The translations under genes were made by a program, and so were the position numbers. Under the pieces are notes generated by a model. The model saw only the letters and a list, made by a program, of their open reading frames with translations. It was not told the origin of the DNA and searched no databases. From Perkinsus olseni (lineage: Eukaryota > Perkinsozoa > Perkinsida > Perkinsidae): 49,850 bases of DNA. This document shows, piece after piece, positions 1-10,411 of this stretch (position 1 is its first letter; the number at the start of each line of letters is the position of its first letter). The stretch is from assembly GCA_013115135.1 (NCBI GenBank), contig JABANP010000406.1, forward strand, positions 1-49,850. Direction: 5' to 3'.

Positions 1-307
1 AGCCGCGTGGCGCTTTGGAGAACTCGTTGACTCGGAGTGGAGGAGGCAGAGCGCCCGTAAAAGAGACAGTGAGGGCTCTGGGCACTCTGTCGTGAGGCTC
101 TTTCCGTCTGCCAACTCCTGTGCGCGCTAATGACTGTATTTTGCACTACCTTCCCTTGGCTGTGCTTTGGCGGCGGTATTGACGGGCTTCAGCGCAAGAT
201 TTCAGTATGCGCTCATATCGCTCTTTCTTCGACCTCGGGGCCATCAGAGCCGCTTCGTGTGCTTCAGCAGACTACCGATCGCGCCCATGCCGATGCGCAA
301 GGAACCC
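1..307. other. Left edge, no gene seen
   Basis: No reading frame here has coding character or a recognisable motif. It lies downstream of the 3' end of the minus-strand gene that ends at 308, so it is probably 3' flank and intergenic sequence. Confidence 0.5.
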
Positions 308-1978
308 TTACGGATGTCCAGACCACCGGGAGGCACTTCGATCGTAGCTGAGAGCTCTCTCCAGGATCTTTCTGCCCTCGCTCGACGGCTTCAAGGCAAG
401 CCGCTCGCGGGCCTCGGCAAGGTCGATGTGGAAAGGCTTCATCATTGGGTTCACGCGGGTGGCTGCGATGGTCGAGAAAAGCCACAGCTGGTGAGCCATT
501 TCAAGAGGGTCTTTCTCGTCCCTCGTTACGACTATCAAATGTGCCCCCACACCGGATTCTCTGACACTCTCGACACTCTCCTTGGCTGCGTCCAACCAGT
601 CCTGGCCTACTTGCTCATCGGCGGAAGCTTGACAGATATCTCTCACCAGCCTCACCGACGAGCCTTGGAATAGATCTAGAACACCCTCATCCCCAGAGGT
701 GGGTAATCTGATGTGCTCACAGGCCTTGTGGAAGCGTTCATCGATGTAGTCAGCCGCACGTGTACAGCGCGCGATCCGGAGGGCCTCTCGGGTAAGCAGC
801 AAATCGCCGTAGCTCCCGTAGGTGTCCCAACGGTCAGCGGGGCAGGCAACTATGATGGTACCGTCGCCATTCTCGTCCGATACCTCCAGGCTCGCCGCCC
901 AGCAGAGCAAGCCTCGCTGAAGTGCATGCACGAACGCAATGGAGCTCACTTGCTTGTCGAGAGGATCTTCAATACCCAGAAGATCGCAGATGAGTTCGTC
1001 AGGACGGATGCATAATGATGAGGAGATTGAAGAGCTCTGAACCAGCAGCATGAGCGCACAGCATACACGCATGAAGGCGTCCACGTCGATGTCGAGAGTA
1101 GCCAGGGCCTTGCCAAGATCTCTCAGCTTCTTCGGATCGCTGATGACAGGCCATGACAGCCCCGTTGTAGATAGTAGCCCCCTGACCCTGTGAAACGCTG
1201 AAGGTTCAGTGGACTCCGCGGTGAAGTCCATCAGGTAAGAGTAGGCGTATCCTAGTAGGAGGCTCACGTAAGCCTCATCAGCATTGGATGTGAGTGGGAA
1301 GGCCTCTATAGAGTAGCTGCCGTTGAGGAAGAGGGCAGCGTGGCACCTCCCGCTGCAATCCGTTGCGATGAGGGAAGTGAGCAGGCAAGCTGACCGAAGC
1401 CTCTCGTCCTCAGACCCTCGAGATGAGCTTCTTGCCATAGCGCTCCAGGTAGCAGCCAAGTCACCTTCACCGACAATCCACACCACATGCGCTGAGCTCT
1501 CGAGGTCGACATCCTCAACCTTCTGCCGATGGCCGATGCTGCCCGAGGAGCCACCCAGCACCTCCCCCAGCGGGCTCCGGCTGCTGACCAGGCTCACCCG
1601 CATCTTGGGCGGGACATCAGCCGTGCAAATCCTGGGTAGTCGAGCCATCACAGTGGCTGTGACGGTCCCCCTGTGTAGTGGTAGACCCGCTTCCCGGATA
1701 CTGTAGGAGACATCCGAGTGCTCTAGGGCTAGGCGAGAGGGCTCCAGCGGGTACAGCTTGCTTGTCGGCCCTACGATCATGTCTTCCGGGCCACCGCCTC
1801 CTAGGTGCACTACTGCTTCGGCGTCTCGTCTGTTCGGCGCCACACGGAGACTTGTAACCGTGCCGTATACGAAGGTGGGGAAGGGCGAAGGCTCCTCTTC
1901 ACCCGTGTCGCGGACAACAAGCACTTCTTGCCCGACCAGATTAGAGGGGGGCTTCGGTGTTGACAAGCCGACTGTCAT
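308..1978 (-). CDS. Hypothetical protein, 556 aa, single exon
   Basis: This is a long uninterrupted minus-strand frame. The frame stays open a few codons upstream, but the first ATG is at 1978 (protein begins MTVGLSTPKPP), so that start was chosen. I do not recognise the family. The first ~90 residues (VGQEVLVV, FVYGTVTSL, AVVHLGGGG) are rich in short beta-type segments and could be a small barrel such as a Tudor/Agenet or KOW-like fold, but that is speculative. The remainder is mostly predicted helix, with hydrophobic stretches around YVSLLLGYAYSYL and FMRVCCALMLLV that are too short or polar to be confident membrane helices. There is no signal peptide. It is the last gene of the minus-strand block, about 380 bp downstream of PUS3. 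Its length without a stop in a GC-rich protist genome supports it being real. Confidence 0.6.
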   Translation of the reverse strand: MTVGLSTPKPPSNLVGQEVLVVRDTGEEEPSPFPTFVYGTVTSLRVAPNRRDAEAVVHLGGGGPEDMIVGPTSKLYPLEPSRLALEHSDVSYSIREAGLPLHRGTVTATVMARLPRICTADVPPKMRVSLVSSRSPLGEVLGGSSGSIGHRQKVEDVDLESSAHVVWIVGEGDLAATWSAMARSSSRGSEDERLRSACLLTSLIATDCSGRCHAALFLNGSYSIEAFPLTSNADEAYVSLLLGYAYSYLMDFTAESTEPSAFHRVRGLLSTTGLSWPVISDPKKLRDLGKALATLDIDVDAFMRVCCALMLLVQSSSISSSLCIRPDELICDLLGIEDPLDKQVSSIAFVHALQRGLLCWAASLEVSDENGDGTIIVACPADRWDTYGSYGDLLLTREALRIARCTRAADYIDERFHKACEHIRLPTSGDEGVLDLFQGSSVRLVRDICQASADEQVGQDWLDAAKESVESVRESGVGAHLIVVTRDEKDPLEMAHQLWLFSTIAATRVNPMMKPFHIDLAEARERLALKPSSEGRKILERALSYDRSASRWSGHP

Positions 1979-2357
1979 CACAAAACACTTTCGCAACTGA
2001 GAAGATCAGTCAAGGCAACGCCATTCGCGTCACAGTCAGGGGAAGCTTGACATTAGCAGCTCTCCTCTGCTTGCACGCTGGCTCCCACCATTCATCATGA
2101 ATAGCAGCAACATGCATACAGCGTGATTAATCCACGTGCAAACGTGCGCCACCGGCCGTGAGCTGCATTGTGCACTCGCCGGGAGTACGAAGGGCAGACC
2201 CATGCTTATCCTTCAGAAATTGTGATTCATCAGTCGGGCTGATTCTATTCATCTGTGAGCCCCCTCTACATTCGACTGCGAGTATGGCTCGACATTACCC
2301 GCCTGACCGGCCAACAAAATTGACAAAAACACTCACGAGTACCCTGAGAAACGTTAG
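1979..2357. other. Intergenic between PUS3 and the 556-aa gene
   Basis: This is the 5' flank of the 556-aa gene and the 3' flank of PUS3. Small open frames exist on both strands but none has a motif or supported splice sites. No clear promoter element was identified. Confidence 0.4.
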
Positions 2358-3641
2358 CTATTCGGTGACGCTAGAGGGAGCGCTGTCCGTCGCTGTACTG
2401 GATTTCCCCTTCCTGGCACTTTTCAGCTCAGCCACGGCCACTCGTTCGTCGAGCGTCGGCCCCTTCGCTCGCTGCATTATCGGGACGTACTTCCGGGCCT
2501 TCACCTCACCGGTCCCTCCCGAGGACCCTGCTAGACACTGAAGCACCGCCAAATCCCTTTGAGCCGCCACCGCCGCTCGGGAGAACATCGCGACTGCTTC
2601 CTGGTCCTCCTCAGCGTTTTGGTCCAACCAATCAACGTCATACTCGCAATCGAATAGCACCAAACCAGCGCCATCAGCCAAGTCGTAGCTGGGCTTGCCA
2701 GGGGTCTTCTCAATATCCAGGAGAGCATCAACAACCTCAGGCTGCTCCAGGCCTCTGCCTACGAGCATGAGGACCTCCATCATGCATCGAACCTGGTGCC
2801 ATAGGAACGCGCTCCCTGTGATGACCGCGTGGGAAATGTCACCTCCATCGCGAAAGTCAAAGGAATGGATAGTCCTCTCGAAGTTGACGGTCTGCTCCAC
2901 GTCCATCCTACACAAGTTGCGGTAGTCGTGCTGCCCGACCAGCCTCTGAGCAGCCCTGGACATCACTGCGAGGTTCAAGCCTTCCGAGGGGAAGAAATAT
3001 TTATAAGTGCGACTTTTGCAGCTAAAACGAGCGTCGAAGTCGTCGTTCGGCACTGAAGAGATCCGCAAGATCCGGATATCCTCGGGAAGCACTCGGTTTA
3101 TCATCTGGACGTAAGGGAACTCGGTACCTGAAGGAGCGTCCGTTCTCACTTGCGCAAGGGCGAACACGATATCGAAGACCTCGGAGCCGCAGGAGGCAAT
3201 TGCTACACTGAACTCTCGCGTTTGTAGAAACCAGCACGGGGACCTGCTCACCATCTGGTTTCACACGGAGGCGCAGTGTGGCGTAGTTGCCTCTGGCATG
3301 GACCCCTTTGTCGGTTCGACCACACCGAGAGAAATCACAAGATGTACGGGACTCTATCAGGCAGGTCTTGACTAGGGCTTTGAAGAGCTCATTCTCCACT
3401 GTGTTAACACCGAACTCTTCCTGATTCTGCCAGGCTACTCCAGCGTACCTGAACAGCCACCAGCACGGCCACATGCAGACAGCCTCTGGCACCTAGCCGA
3501 GGGCGCCCACCTAGTCCCGATGTAGGCAAATTTCAACAGGAAGCGGCCAGTCTTGGCGGTGGACCAGTTTATCCCTCGAGCCGCCTTCCGTCGCTTCTTG
3601 CTCTTGGGCTCGGACGGGCTGCTCGGCGGGGTGGAGGACAT
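2358..3641 (-). CDS. PUS3: tRNA pseudouridine(38/39) synthase, PUS3/DEG1 type (TruA family)
   Basis: The protein converts U38/U39 of the tRNA anticodon arm to pseudouridine. I read three exons: 3641-3511, 3448-3252 and 3214-2358, 1185 nt in total, or 394 aa plus stop. Both introns are GT-AG and phase-compatible: 62 nt (3449-3510, phase 2) and 37 nt (3215-3251, phase 1). Joining exons 1 and 2 restores the family N-terminus KFAYIGTR-YAGVAWQ. Exon 2 holds the TruA catalytic motif CGRTDKGVHA with Asp at about residue 90. Exon 3 holds the PUS3 signatures NRVLPEDIRIL, SCKSRTYKYFFP, HDYRNLCRMDV, WHQVRCMM and DIEKTPGKPSY, which separate PUS3 from PUS1. The first ~30 residues are basic (KSKKRRKAAR) and could be a nuclear or nucleolar signal. 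The 37-nt intron could also be placed slightly differently at 3213-3243, removing 31 nt. Confidence 0.93.
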
Positions 3642-3973
3642 GACGCAACTCTGCTAGCGTCGCCAATGGACGAAGGGAAAGCCGACAAACGCAACCTAAC
3701 CAACTTCGAAAATGCATCCGAAACATGGCCAACAGTCGGCGCATCACTCGGGGATCCGCAGCGCCTGGTCATCTCTCCCCATATCGATCTGGGGTGGGGG
3801 CTCCTCCCCTATCGCCAGAGAATGCCGAGCTTGATCGAAGATCGACACGAACTCGCCGGTGATCGGATTCACCAAAGTACCTGGGCGATTATTCAGGCAA
3901 CTCCTACATAGCAGTGACTCAATTTCAAAAGTTGAAATTTTTACTACTAACAGTTGTGACTGCCCAACTTCTA
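3642..3973. other. Gap between the RsuA-like gene and PUS3
   Basis: A minus-strand frame across 3744-3980 encodes a stretch with CRSCLNNRPGTLVNPITGEF and could be a small gene or a 3' exon of the upstream gene. It overlaps the promoter space of PUS3 and no splice joins it in frame to the RsuA-like gene. I leave it unassigned. Confidence 0.25.
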
Positions 3974-5256
3974 CTAGCAAGCGTCCCCCTGAGGTCTCCG
4001 CTCACCCTTAGCAGCAATGATGGCGTCTCTCGCTATCCTCCGCGGTGCTAGATGCCTCACATGGGGACTCACTGGCTGGGGGCAGATGTAATCAACGTAA
4101 GCAGTGCTCGATCTGTAGGGCCCGAACGAAGCAGAGTTGACCTTGGTTACCTGAACCACGCGGTAGCGGCTGTCGGAGCCACAAAGGAGGGCTCTGCCTT
4201 ACCCGGAGCTTGTATGTGTCTCTGAATAGCTTCACCAAGCTCTTCTCATTAGTCATCACTAGTCGGACTCTCAGCCAAGTCACCTCCTCGCTCGGCCGCT
4301 TGTCTATACCAACGAAGACCTGTTCGCCATCTAGAGGTGTGAGAAGCAACTGGTGGGCGCGCGTACCTGTCCGTAATCGACACTGCCCACTTGAACGCCT
4401 TCTTTTCGCCTCCAGCTACGGAAGCGATCCTCGGGTAATCTGCCTTTCACACGAACCAGAAAAACACCTGTAAAGCGCAAAGGCCGTCAAAAACCTAGAA
4501 ACTGCCAACCCCTGAACCCACTGAGGACTTTGCTGCGGGGGTGAGCCATATTATGGGCAAACTCGCCATCATTGGTGAGGACAACCAGGCCGGAGCACAT
4601 GACAGGGATGGGGTTAATTACGATGAAGTGCGGTGGTATCAAGTCCACGTTGTTGATGTTATGGCTGAGTTCGTGTGCCTGGGGGATGCCCACAGATAGG
4701 GCGGCACCCAGGGAGGCCGACTCACTCGACGCTTGTGCCATATCTCGAATAAATCAGGCAAGGCTGTAAGGCCGCGTATCCGTGTTGCACTACAAACGAC
4801 GCCTCGAGGTTTGTTGATGAGCCAAACCTTCGGATCCCTGAACAGAAGCTCATCACGCGGCCGCCTGCTGCAGACAGAGCCCACCCCGGTGGCTCCACTG
4901 GCTGGTCTCGGCAGATAACATCGCAGTGGTCTGACACTTGCACGTTATGGCGGACAACTTGGCCGTCAACGACAACTTCGCCATTCCTTATGGCCGCTTC
5001 CGCCTGACGACCAAGCATACGAAACTCAAGCGGGAACCGGTCCATCCACCTGGGAGCGCGACATCTGGCCAGACAGGGATATCCTTCGAGCGAGCCATTC
5101 AAAGCTAGTGGTCAGCTTCTGTAGTGTTCGGCAGGCTATCCGAGGGACGTCCTCGGCGGTCATCACTCGAGGGGCCACCTCCCCAGCAGAGCAGCGAGAA
5201 GCGGCCGAGGTGAGCAGACCCTCACCGGCGTGGATGAGGGCCCGACTGCCGCTCAT
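3974..5256 (-). CDS. S4-domain RsuA/RluB-type pseudouridine synthase homologue, catalytic Asp replaced
   Basis: I read seven exons: 5256-5050, 5003-4885, 4837-4726, 4678-4522, 4467-4367, 4319-4203 and 4150-3974, 990 nt (329 aa). All six introns are GT-AG, 46-54 nt, and keep phase. Exons 1-2 join into an S4 RNA-binding domain (SLSGQMSRSQ-AEAAIRNGEVVVDG, ~residues 58-85). Then come the family motifs LINKPRGVV (~115), GLVVLTNDGEFAHNMAHPR (~176-194), VFLVRVKGRLPED, and a C-terminal TWLRVRLVMTNEKSLVKLF segment where active enzymes have the QVRRM box. The active-site signature GRLDxxTxG is here NPIPVMCSG, so the catalytic Asp position (~171) is Pro. The fold should be intact but catalysis is doubtful. 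By analogy with degenerate pseudouridine synthases in organelle ribosome assembly it may act structurally on rRNA (inference). The C-terminus is uncertain: a GTGAGC donor lies just before the stop used. Confidence 0.82.
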
Positions 5257-5421
5257 AAATTACAAAAAAACCAACCCGAGGAAGGTTGTGATGAGAGTAT
5301 CCCCAAACCAGTATGCAAAAAGCCCACACAAATTCGAACGGAGTCTAGGAAACAATGGCGGAAACAGAATGGCTTGTCAGCTCGCACTAGCTGCATTGTC
5401 ACGGCCTCTCGCCATGTTCAC

Positions 5422-6292
5422 TTAGCATGAATCAGGCCATGTACTGGTATACTTGTAACGTTCAAACAAGGCGATCGCTAAGGCATAGCTCACGTTGAAG
5501 CTGTGATGAGTACCCTCCGCGGTGGGTATCTGCAGACAAGGGCACTCAGGAAACAACGACAGTGGGAACAGAACGAAGCCTCGGGATGAGGAGCAGAGCC
5601 ACCCCCAATATCCACCCCAATTGGCTCACGCTAAGAACGGCATCGGCGAGTCCGAGGACGGCGTCCGAGACACCGTCGGCCTCTCCGCCAGCTACCATCA
5701 GCAGGTGAGGACTTCTCAAAAATAACATGAGTTCGAGGACGCGGCAGACAGATCAATCCACTGCAGCTGAACGACGTGCCCGTCCAACGCAAGCGACGAG
5801 GCAGCCAACCATCGTACATACACCCCGAGCGATGGCCTCTTCCTTGTTCTCTAACGCACACACGACGAAGTCATGGTCCTTCCTTAAAGCATCGATGAGT
5901 TCTATCGGGTCCGTTGTAGTGAATATTCTCGGGCCACCGAGCGTACTGTAATGAGAGTAGTCCAAGGTACGTTGGAGGAGGTCCCTGAACGACTGTGAGA
6001 GTCTACTCCCGCAAGGGTCCGCTGAAGACACCGGATGATATCCCTATCGGGAATACGATGACGCGAAATAACGGAGAGATGATGCAGAAAACAGAGGCCG
6101 TTCACTCACTCGGTGACGGCGGCCTCCCCTAAGATCAGGGCTCCTACCCCGAAGCACGAGCTGTATCGGAGGACCCTTGCTACGTTGCCTGGGTACCTAC
6201 GCCTCACACCACTTGACTACACCGCAAGCAGGTAGTGGGACTCACTGCACTCCATCGAGCATGACCAGCGTGTGGGCCTTGGCACTTGCCAT
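5422..6292 (-). pseudogene. SpoU/TrmH-type RNA 2'-O-methyltransferase, copy 1 (apparently frameshifted and truncated)
   Basis: ATG at 6292. Exon 1 (MASAKAHTLVMLDGVQ) ends at 6246; a 49-nt GT-AG intron (6197-6245) leads to exon 2, giving LDGVQ-YPGNVARVLRYSS, the SpoU motif 1 with both the Asn and the Arg six residues later. Exon 3 carries GGPRIFTTTDPIELIDALRK and VCALENKEEAI. Exon 4 carries motif 2 (LLMVAGGEADG, then LADAVLS followed by GTGAGC). The last exon carries motif 3 (THHSFNVSYALAIALFERY) and stops early at TWPDSC, where copy 2 continues ~50 residues. I found no phase-compatible splice from exon 3 into exon 4: homologous codons (WIDLSAASSNSCYF) run into a stop one frame away from LLMVAGGE. 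So it is probably a decaying gene, unless there is a sequencing error. SpoU enzymes methylate ribose 2'-OH of tRNA or rRNA using S-adenosylmethionine in a trefoil knot. Confidence 0.75.
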
Positions 6293-6496
6293 ACCGCCAG
6301 TCGCTACAAAGTCAATGACGCTATTAAAGCGAGATGCCCGCAGGATACGCTGACGTTGGAGCATCCAACCCTGGGGAAAACTGCATGGCCGTGCTGTACC
6401 TAGACGACCGAGCAAAGGAGCCGGCCTCCTGTGTCATGTCTTTTTATCACTTCCCTTCAGCCTAGATACGACCCGTCTAGCAACACTAGGCAGGTC

Positions 6497-7411
6497 TCAA
6501 CACAAGAAACTTGTTTCAAGCTGATCATCGGAAACGTCCCCATGCTTCCCCATTCTCTGCCGTATCCTCTCTTCCCGCAAAGCCCGCAGCTCGTAGTCCG
6601 ACAGCGGTGGTAGAGGGCTAGGGCGGGGCCAATCCTTGGTGAATCGGTACCGCTCGAACATAGCCAAGGTCATCGCACTACACACATTGTAGCTGTGATG
6701 GTGGTCAAACACAGTGGGGATCTGAGAACTCGGGCCACATACGCCACGAGCCATCCTCAAGGACAGTACGAGATCTCTCTTCAGCCAATCCGGAACGAAA
6801 CTCACGCTCAGGATTGCATCAGCTCTCCTCGGGATGAGTGGGCCAACGCCTTCCAACTCTCCGCCACCAACGAACAGCACTCGTGGCGATGATATCTCCT
6901 TGGCAGCCGACGCCTCGCAGCTGAAGTCGATGAAGGGCAACTAAGAGGGGTTGCTGAGCGACGAGGACCGACAGAGGCGACTGTAGGGCACCCTTACGTC
7001 GTGTTGGACGGCCACTTCCTTATTCTCAAGGACAATCACGCGGTAGCCATACTCCTCGCGCAAGCGCTGCATCGTCCCCGTACAGTCGACGTTCAATACT
7101 AGAGGTATGCCACCGCGACGAACCGTACGGGACGAGCAGAGAGCCGACAAGGCGAAGTCCCTATCAAAGCAAATTGCTTGCCGCCTAGACCTCAGGGATT
7201 ACCGTCGGTAGAGCTGGGACCCCCTAGAGTCGCCAAGCAGCAGTCCAGAGCATCCCAACTTGCCGGCATTGGCCAGCACGTTGCCGACATTGCCTGGATA
7301 CCTGCAGGCCGAGTCTTGCCCTCTGCCATCCAATGCCTCCAAGACTCACTTGACACCATCGAGGAGCATCAGCGTATGCGGTGAGATCTTGCTTTCGAGT
7401 ACTTCCACCAT
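6497..7411 (-). CDS. SpoU/TrmH-type RNA 2'-O-methyltransferase homologue, copy 2 (intact frame)
   Basis: Five exons: 7411-7350, 7301-7203, 7160-6998, 6940-6806 and 6721-6497, 684 nt, 227 aa. Introns of 48, 42, 57 and 84 nt are GT-AG and phase-consistent. The domain order is that of a minimal SPOUT methyltransferase: motif 1 HTLMLLDGVKYPGNVGNVL (residues 12-30), motif 2 VLFVGGGELEGVGPL (129-143), and motif 3 SIPTVFDHHHSYNVCSAM (153-170) with knot Asn ~165. There is no separate N-terminal RNA-binding domain. The motif-1 Arg, found in copy 1 (NVARVLR) and functionally important in TrmH-like enzymes, is Ala here (NVGNVLA), so activity is uncertain. A basic/acidic C-terminal tail (ELRALREERIRQRMGKHG) is unique to this copy. 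It lies in a tandem array with three damaged copies and is the only one whose whole coding sequence joins without a break. Confidence 0.82.
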
Positions 7412-7577
7412 ACTGTGATGCAAGAAGGAAGCGGCCAGCAAGCCAAGATTCCTTCTTGGATTTGTGCGAGAGAAGCCGCATCCGAGCATGAAAGACTGCA
7501 CATCAATCTGGGCCCTTGCGCCACAGCCATGTCCCTAACTCGAACTCCGCCACGTTGTTGAGTCAGAAACATGCTTC

Positions 7578-8848
7578 TCAAGTAACGGCTGCCGAGAACT
7601 GATCGCTATCTGCTTCAGCCACGTGCGAGTTCGGATACCTCAGGGCCGTCGGCGGGCACGCAGGAGGCCTCGGCCAGTCTCTCGTGAGTTTGTAACGCTG
7701 AAGCATTGCTGCAGTGAGACTGTGATTGACACCAAGCTCGATCGGCACCTACGAGGAGGCCCTTGTGCAATCAGCCTGCAAGAGTAGTCAAGTCGCCAAA
7801 TACAATTGACACTCAGAGAGCTTTCTGTATCAAGAAGCGAGTGGGGAAAGGCATATGCCCTCCTCTACGCGATTCTGACTCTATGGAAAATTCATTATTG
7901 TATAGTTATTTCCGACTTCCCCGTCCGTTTCGAACACGGTTCAAAGAAAATTTTTCCCTTGAGGAGTAGTATGACTCGAGGCCAGAAAGCAAAAATTTCA
8001 CTGTGTAATGGGTGAATTGGACGTATAAAACCTGATTAACTATTCTCTGAGGCGTAAACTTCCGAAAGCCTGGATTGATCGCTGCATGAAACCACGGCCC
8101 GGTAGTAGAGCGAAGCGTCGCCGCGTTCCAGGGCTTACCCACATATAGAAATGCGCCTGCTCCCCGAGAGTGTCACCGGCAACACATTGAGGGCCATCTA
8201 CGACCATAAGCAACAGTTGACTGCCCATCCAAGCAGAGTCTTGTACACCGCTGCTCAGGTCTACTGTTGGTAGAAGGACCTGCAACACATCCCGATCGAG
8301 CAAAGCCTAGAGTGGGAGACTCTAAGGTGGGCAAGAATGTCCAATCGATGCGCGATAGACGCAGAGACATGCCGGCGATAGGCTCACAGACAGCGAAGTT
8401 AGCCCAGTGATCTCTTAGATTGTGAAAGAACTCACGCGGTTGCTGGTGGCGTCGAAACACAACGACCCTACGGTGTAGCCGTAGGAATCAGACAACATTG
8501 TAGCGGCCTTAGTAGACTCTACACCAGCAATCACATGCGGTCCCCCGAAACAATAGGCCATAGAGTGCCTCAAGCAGGTCTTCACGAAGGACCTGAGGAG
8601 CCACACTCACCAATCTTCGCCCAGGCTTTACAAGAACTACTGCCTACTGTGTGTAATTAAACCCCCTAGTGGTTCCCAGGATAACAGCAGAAGCTCCCAG
8701 CAAGTGGCAATTCCGTATCACGCTGGCCACAACGCCTGGGTTTCTGACAAAGTTCAGTACAGTGCGGCTCTTGTGGTAGAGTTGGACACCCACTCTACGT
8801 CGTTGAGTAGGATCAACGTATGTGGAGAGATTCCGGACTCGCCACCAT
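7578..8848 (-). pseudogene. SpoU/TrmH-type methyltransferase, copy 3 (degenerate)
   Basis: The same exon series is visible: SPHTLILLNDVE, then a ~50-nt intron, then NPGVVASVIRNCHLLGASAVIL, GGPHVIAGVESTKAATMLSD, LLLMVVDGPQCVAGD and NHSLTAAMLQRYKLTRDWPRP. Several lesions mark it as broken. The ATG at 8848 aligned with the copy 2 start is out of frame with the motif-1 codons and reaches a stop in 12 codons. Motif-1 PGNV is PGVV, and motif 2 has lost its GGE core. The intron before the last exon, 84 nt in copy 2, is enlarged to roughly 390 nt by an AT-richer segment at about 7.76-8.06 kb. The Arg of motif 1 is retained. Exon 2 runs through ~8640-8765 and the stop is at 7578. Confidence 0.7.
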
Positions 8849-9089
8849 GTACGATCTCAGACAGGGACGCATTAGTGTACTTGTCGGTCCACACCGAGAA
8901 CCGCCGCCGCCGGGCGTACGACTTGGCCGCTATGCTACCAAGACGTCGAAGAAGTATTATCGATATGACTGGCGGAAAGCAACAGATCCTCATCGATTTA
9001 TCCACTCCTCATCAACTCAGTCCCTCTCGCAGCAGTAGCAGCAGCAGCAGAAACCATGCATGAAACGACAGACATGGTGGGATAGGGCA

Positions 9090-10067
9090 TCAGGCAGACA
9101 CGCAGGTCGGAGGAATGGCAGACGGTCTAGGCCAGTGCCTCGTCACTTTGAACCTCTCGAAGAGAGCAATCGTCACGGCACAGCTGATGTTATAGCTGAA
9201 CTGGGCGCTGGGCAAGGTCGAAACCTGAAGGAGACGACCAAGCACGATGGAGATGAATTCTGCTATAGTCGATATCACATCCCACAAAACGTCAGCTCGG
9301 CCGACTAGCTCGTCCATCGGCCGCTGAGCCTCGCCGCCAGTGATGAAAAGCAACCTATGGGCCTCCATGAACTTGCTGCTCGACGCCAGCCGACACAAGT
9401 CGTACCGGGGGACCTGAGAACCGCTGTGGGTCGTGTGACTGCAACACAAGGAGGGCCTCAGGTTTTGAACTACTCTGCTACCAGCCAACTGCTGTCAGTG
9501 AGAGAACCGTCCCCAAGGACTGCTATTGTATAACCGAAGTGCGTCTTGAGCTCATCAACGGCTCCGAGCAGGTCGCAGGTCTGGACTACGGGGCAGCCTC
9601 CGCGCTTGTAACACATCGACATCCGCAGTGCAGATCTCATCCATGAACTACACAACAGGGCGGATGCAAGAGACGCTCTGCTCTGGATCCTACTTCGACT
9701 GGTGGCGGTTATTCTCGTGGGAGCTGCTGCCAAACAGCACGCCGGAAACTCCAAGGAGGTAACTGTGTCTCAATATACTGGCTGCGTTGCTAGAGAACCT
9801 ATCGAACTTCTATGATGCTTCACAGGCGATAGCGTCACAGTTAACAACCACATGCCGGCGGCGAAAGAAGCAACGGAAGAGCAACACACCCGCGAGTTCA
9901 TTCGAGAGCTCCATCAATGAGTACTGTATCGAGTCAGCCATGACCAGAGTGTGCGGGGCCGGGCCCTCCCCAGCGAGGATGCTGCCTAGGGAGGGATACA
10001 GGAAGGGGGCTGTCCACGTAGCAAAGCTCCTCCTCAATGAAGCACTAGCATTTACTGGCAGAAGCAT
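9090..10067 (-). pseudogene. SpoU/TrmH-type methyltransferase, copy 4 (most degenerate)
   Basis: Recognisable pieces in order: APHTLVMADSIQ with the conserved phase-2 donor; CPVVQTCDLLGAVDELKTHFGY; LLFITGGEAQRPMDELVGRAD (motif 2); and FSYNISCAVTIALFERFKVT followed by RHWPRPSAIPP (motif 3 and the tail shared with copies 2 and 3). After the first intron the PGN motif-1 exon cannot be recovered: the aligned codons read SSIGSLATQPVY and stop. The nearest in-frame ATG is at 10067, well upstream of where the other copies start. I read it as a pseudogene and the oldest of the four. It ends at a stop at 9090. Confidence 0.65.
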
Positions 10068-10411
10068 GAACTACAGTCGAACAATCGATCGCACATCCCA
10101 GAGCGCAACCCGCGCTACCGTGATGAACCAAGAGCCTATCATCGATGAGGAAAAGTCTAGATTCATGGTGAAAGTAAAGTTATAGCCTCAGCGAAGGCCG
10201 CGAGAAAAAATCAACTTGTGGCCCACGATTCATCCAGGCCATACTTGTCGGGAGAATGAATGGTATAACACTTGAAACCAACTCCATTACGCGCGTCATA
10301 ACAACAAGCGCTAGTCGTTGAACTCCATTAGCTGGGCGCCGTAGTTCTCCATGATGTTGTGATACATCGCCTCGCCAGTGTCCACCTCACCACCGTGCTG
10401 GTCGAACGTAC
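10068..10411. other. Spacer between AlgH gene and SpoU array
   Basis: No motif-bearing frame was seen. It probably contains the 3' end of the AlgH gene, whose last exon boundary is not certain, and the upstream region of SpoU copy 4. Confidence 0.3.

Noticed and set aside
3511..3772. Minus-strand frames overlapping PUS3 exon 1
   Set aside because: They are in other registers, without family motifs; exon 1 is fixed by the KFAYIGTR-YAGVAWQ junction.
9024..9050. Short CAG/AGC triplet run
   Set aside because: It is a short imperfect triplet run with no coding or repeat-array context.
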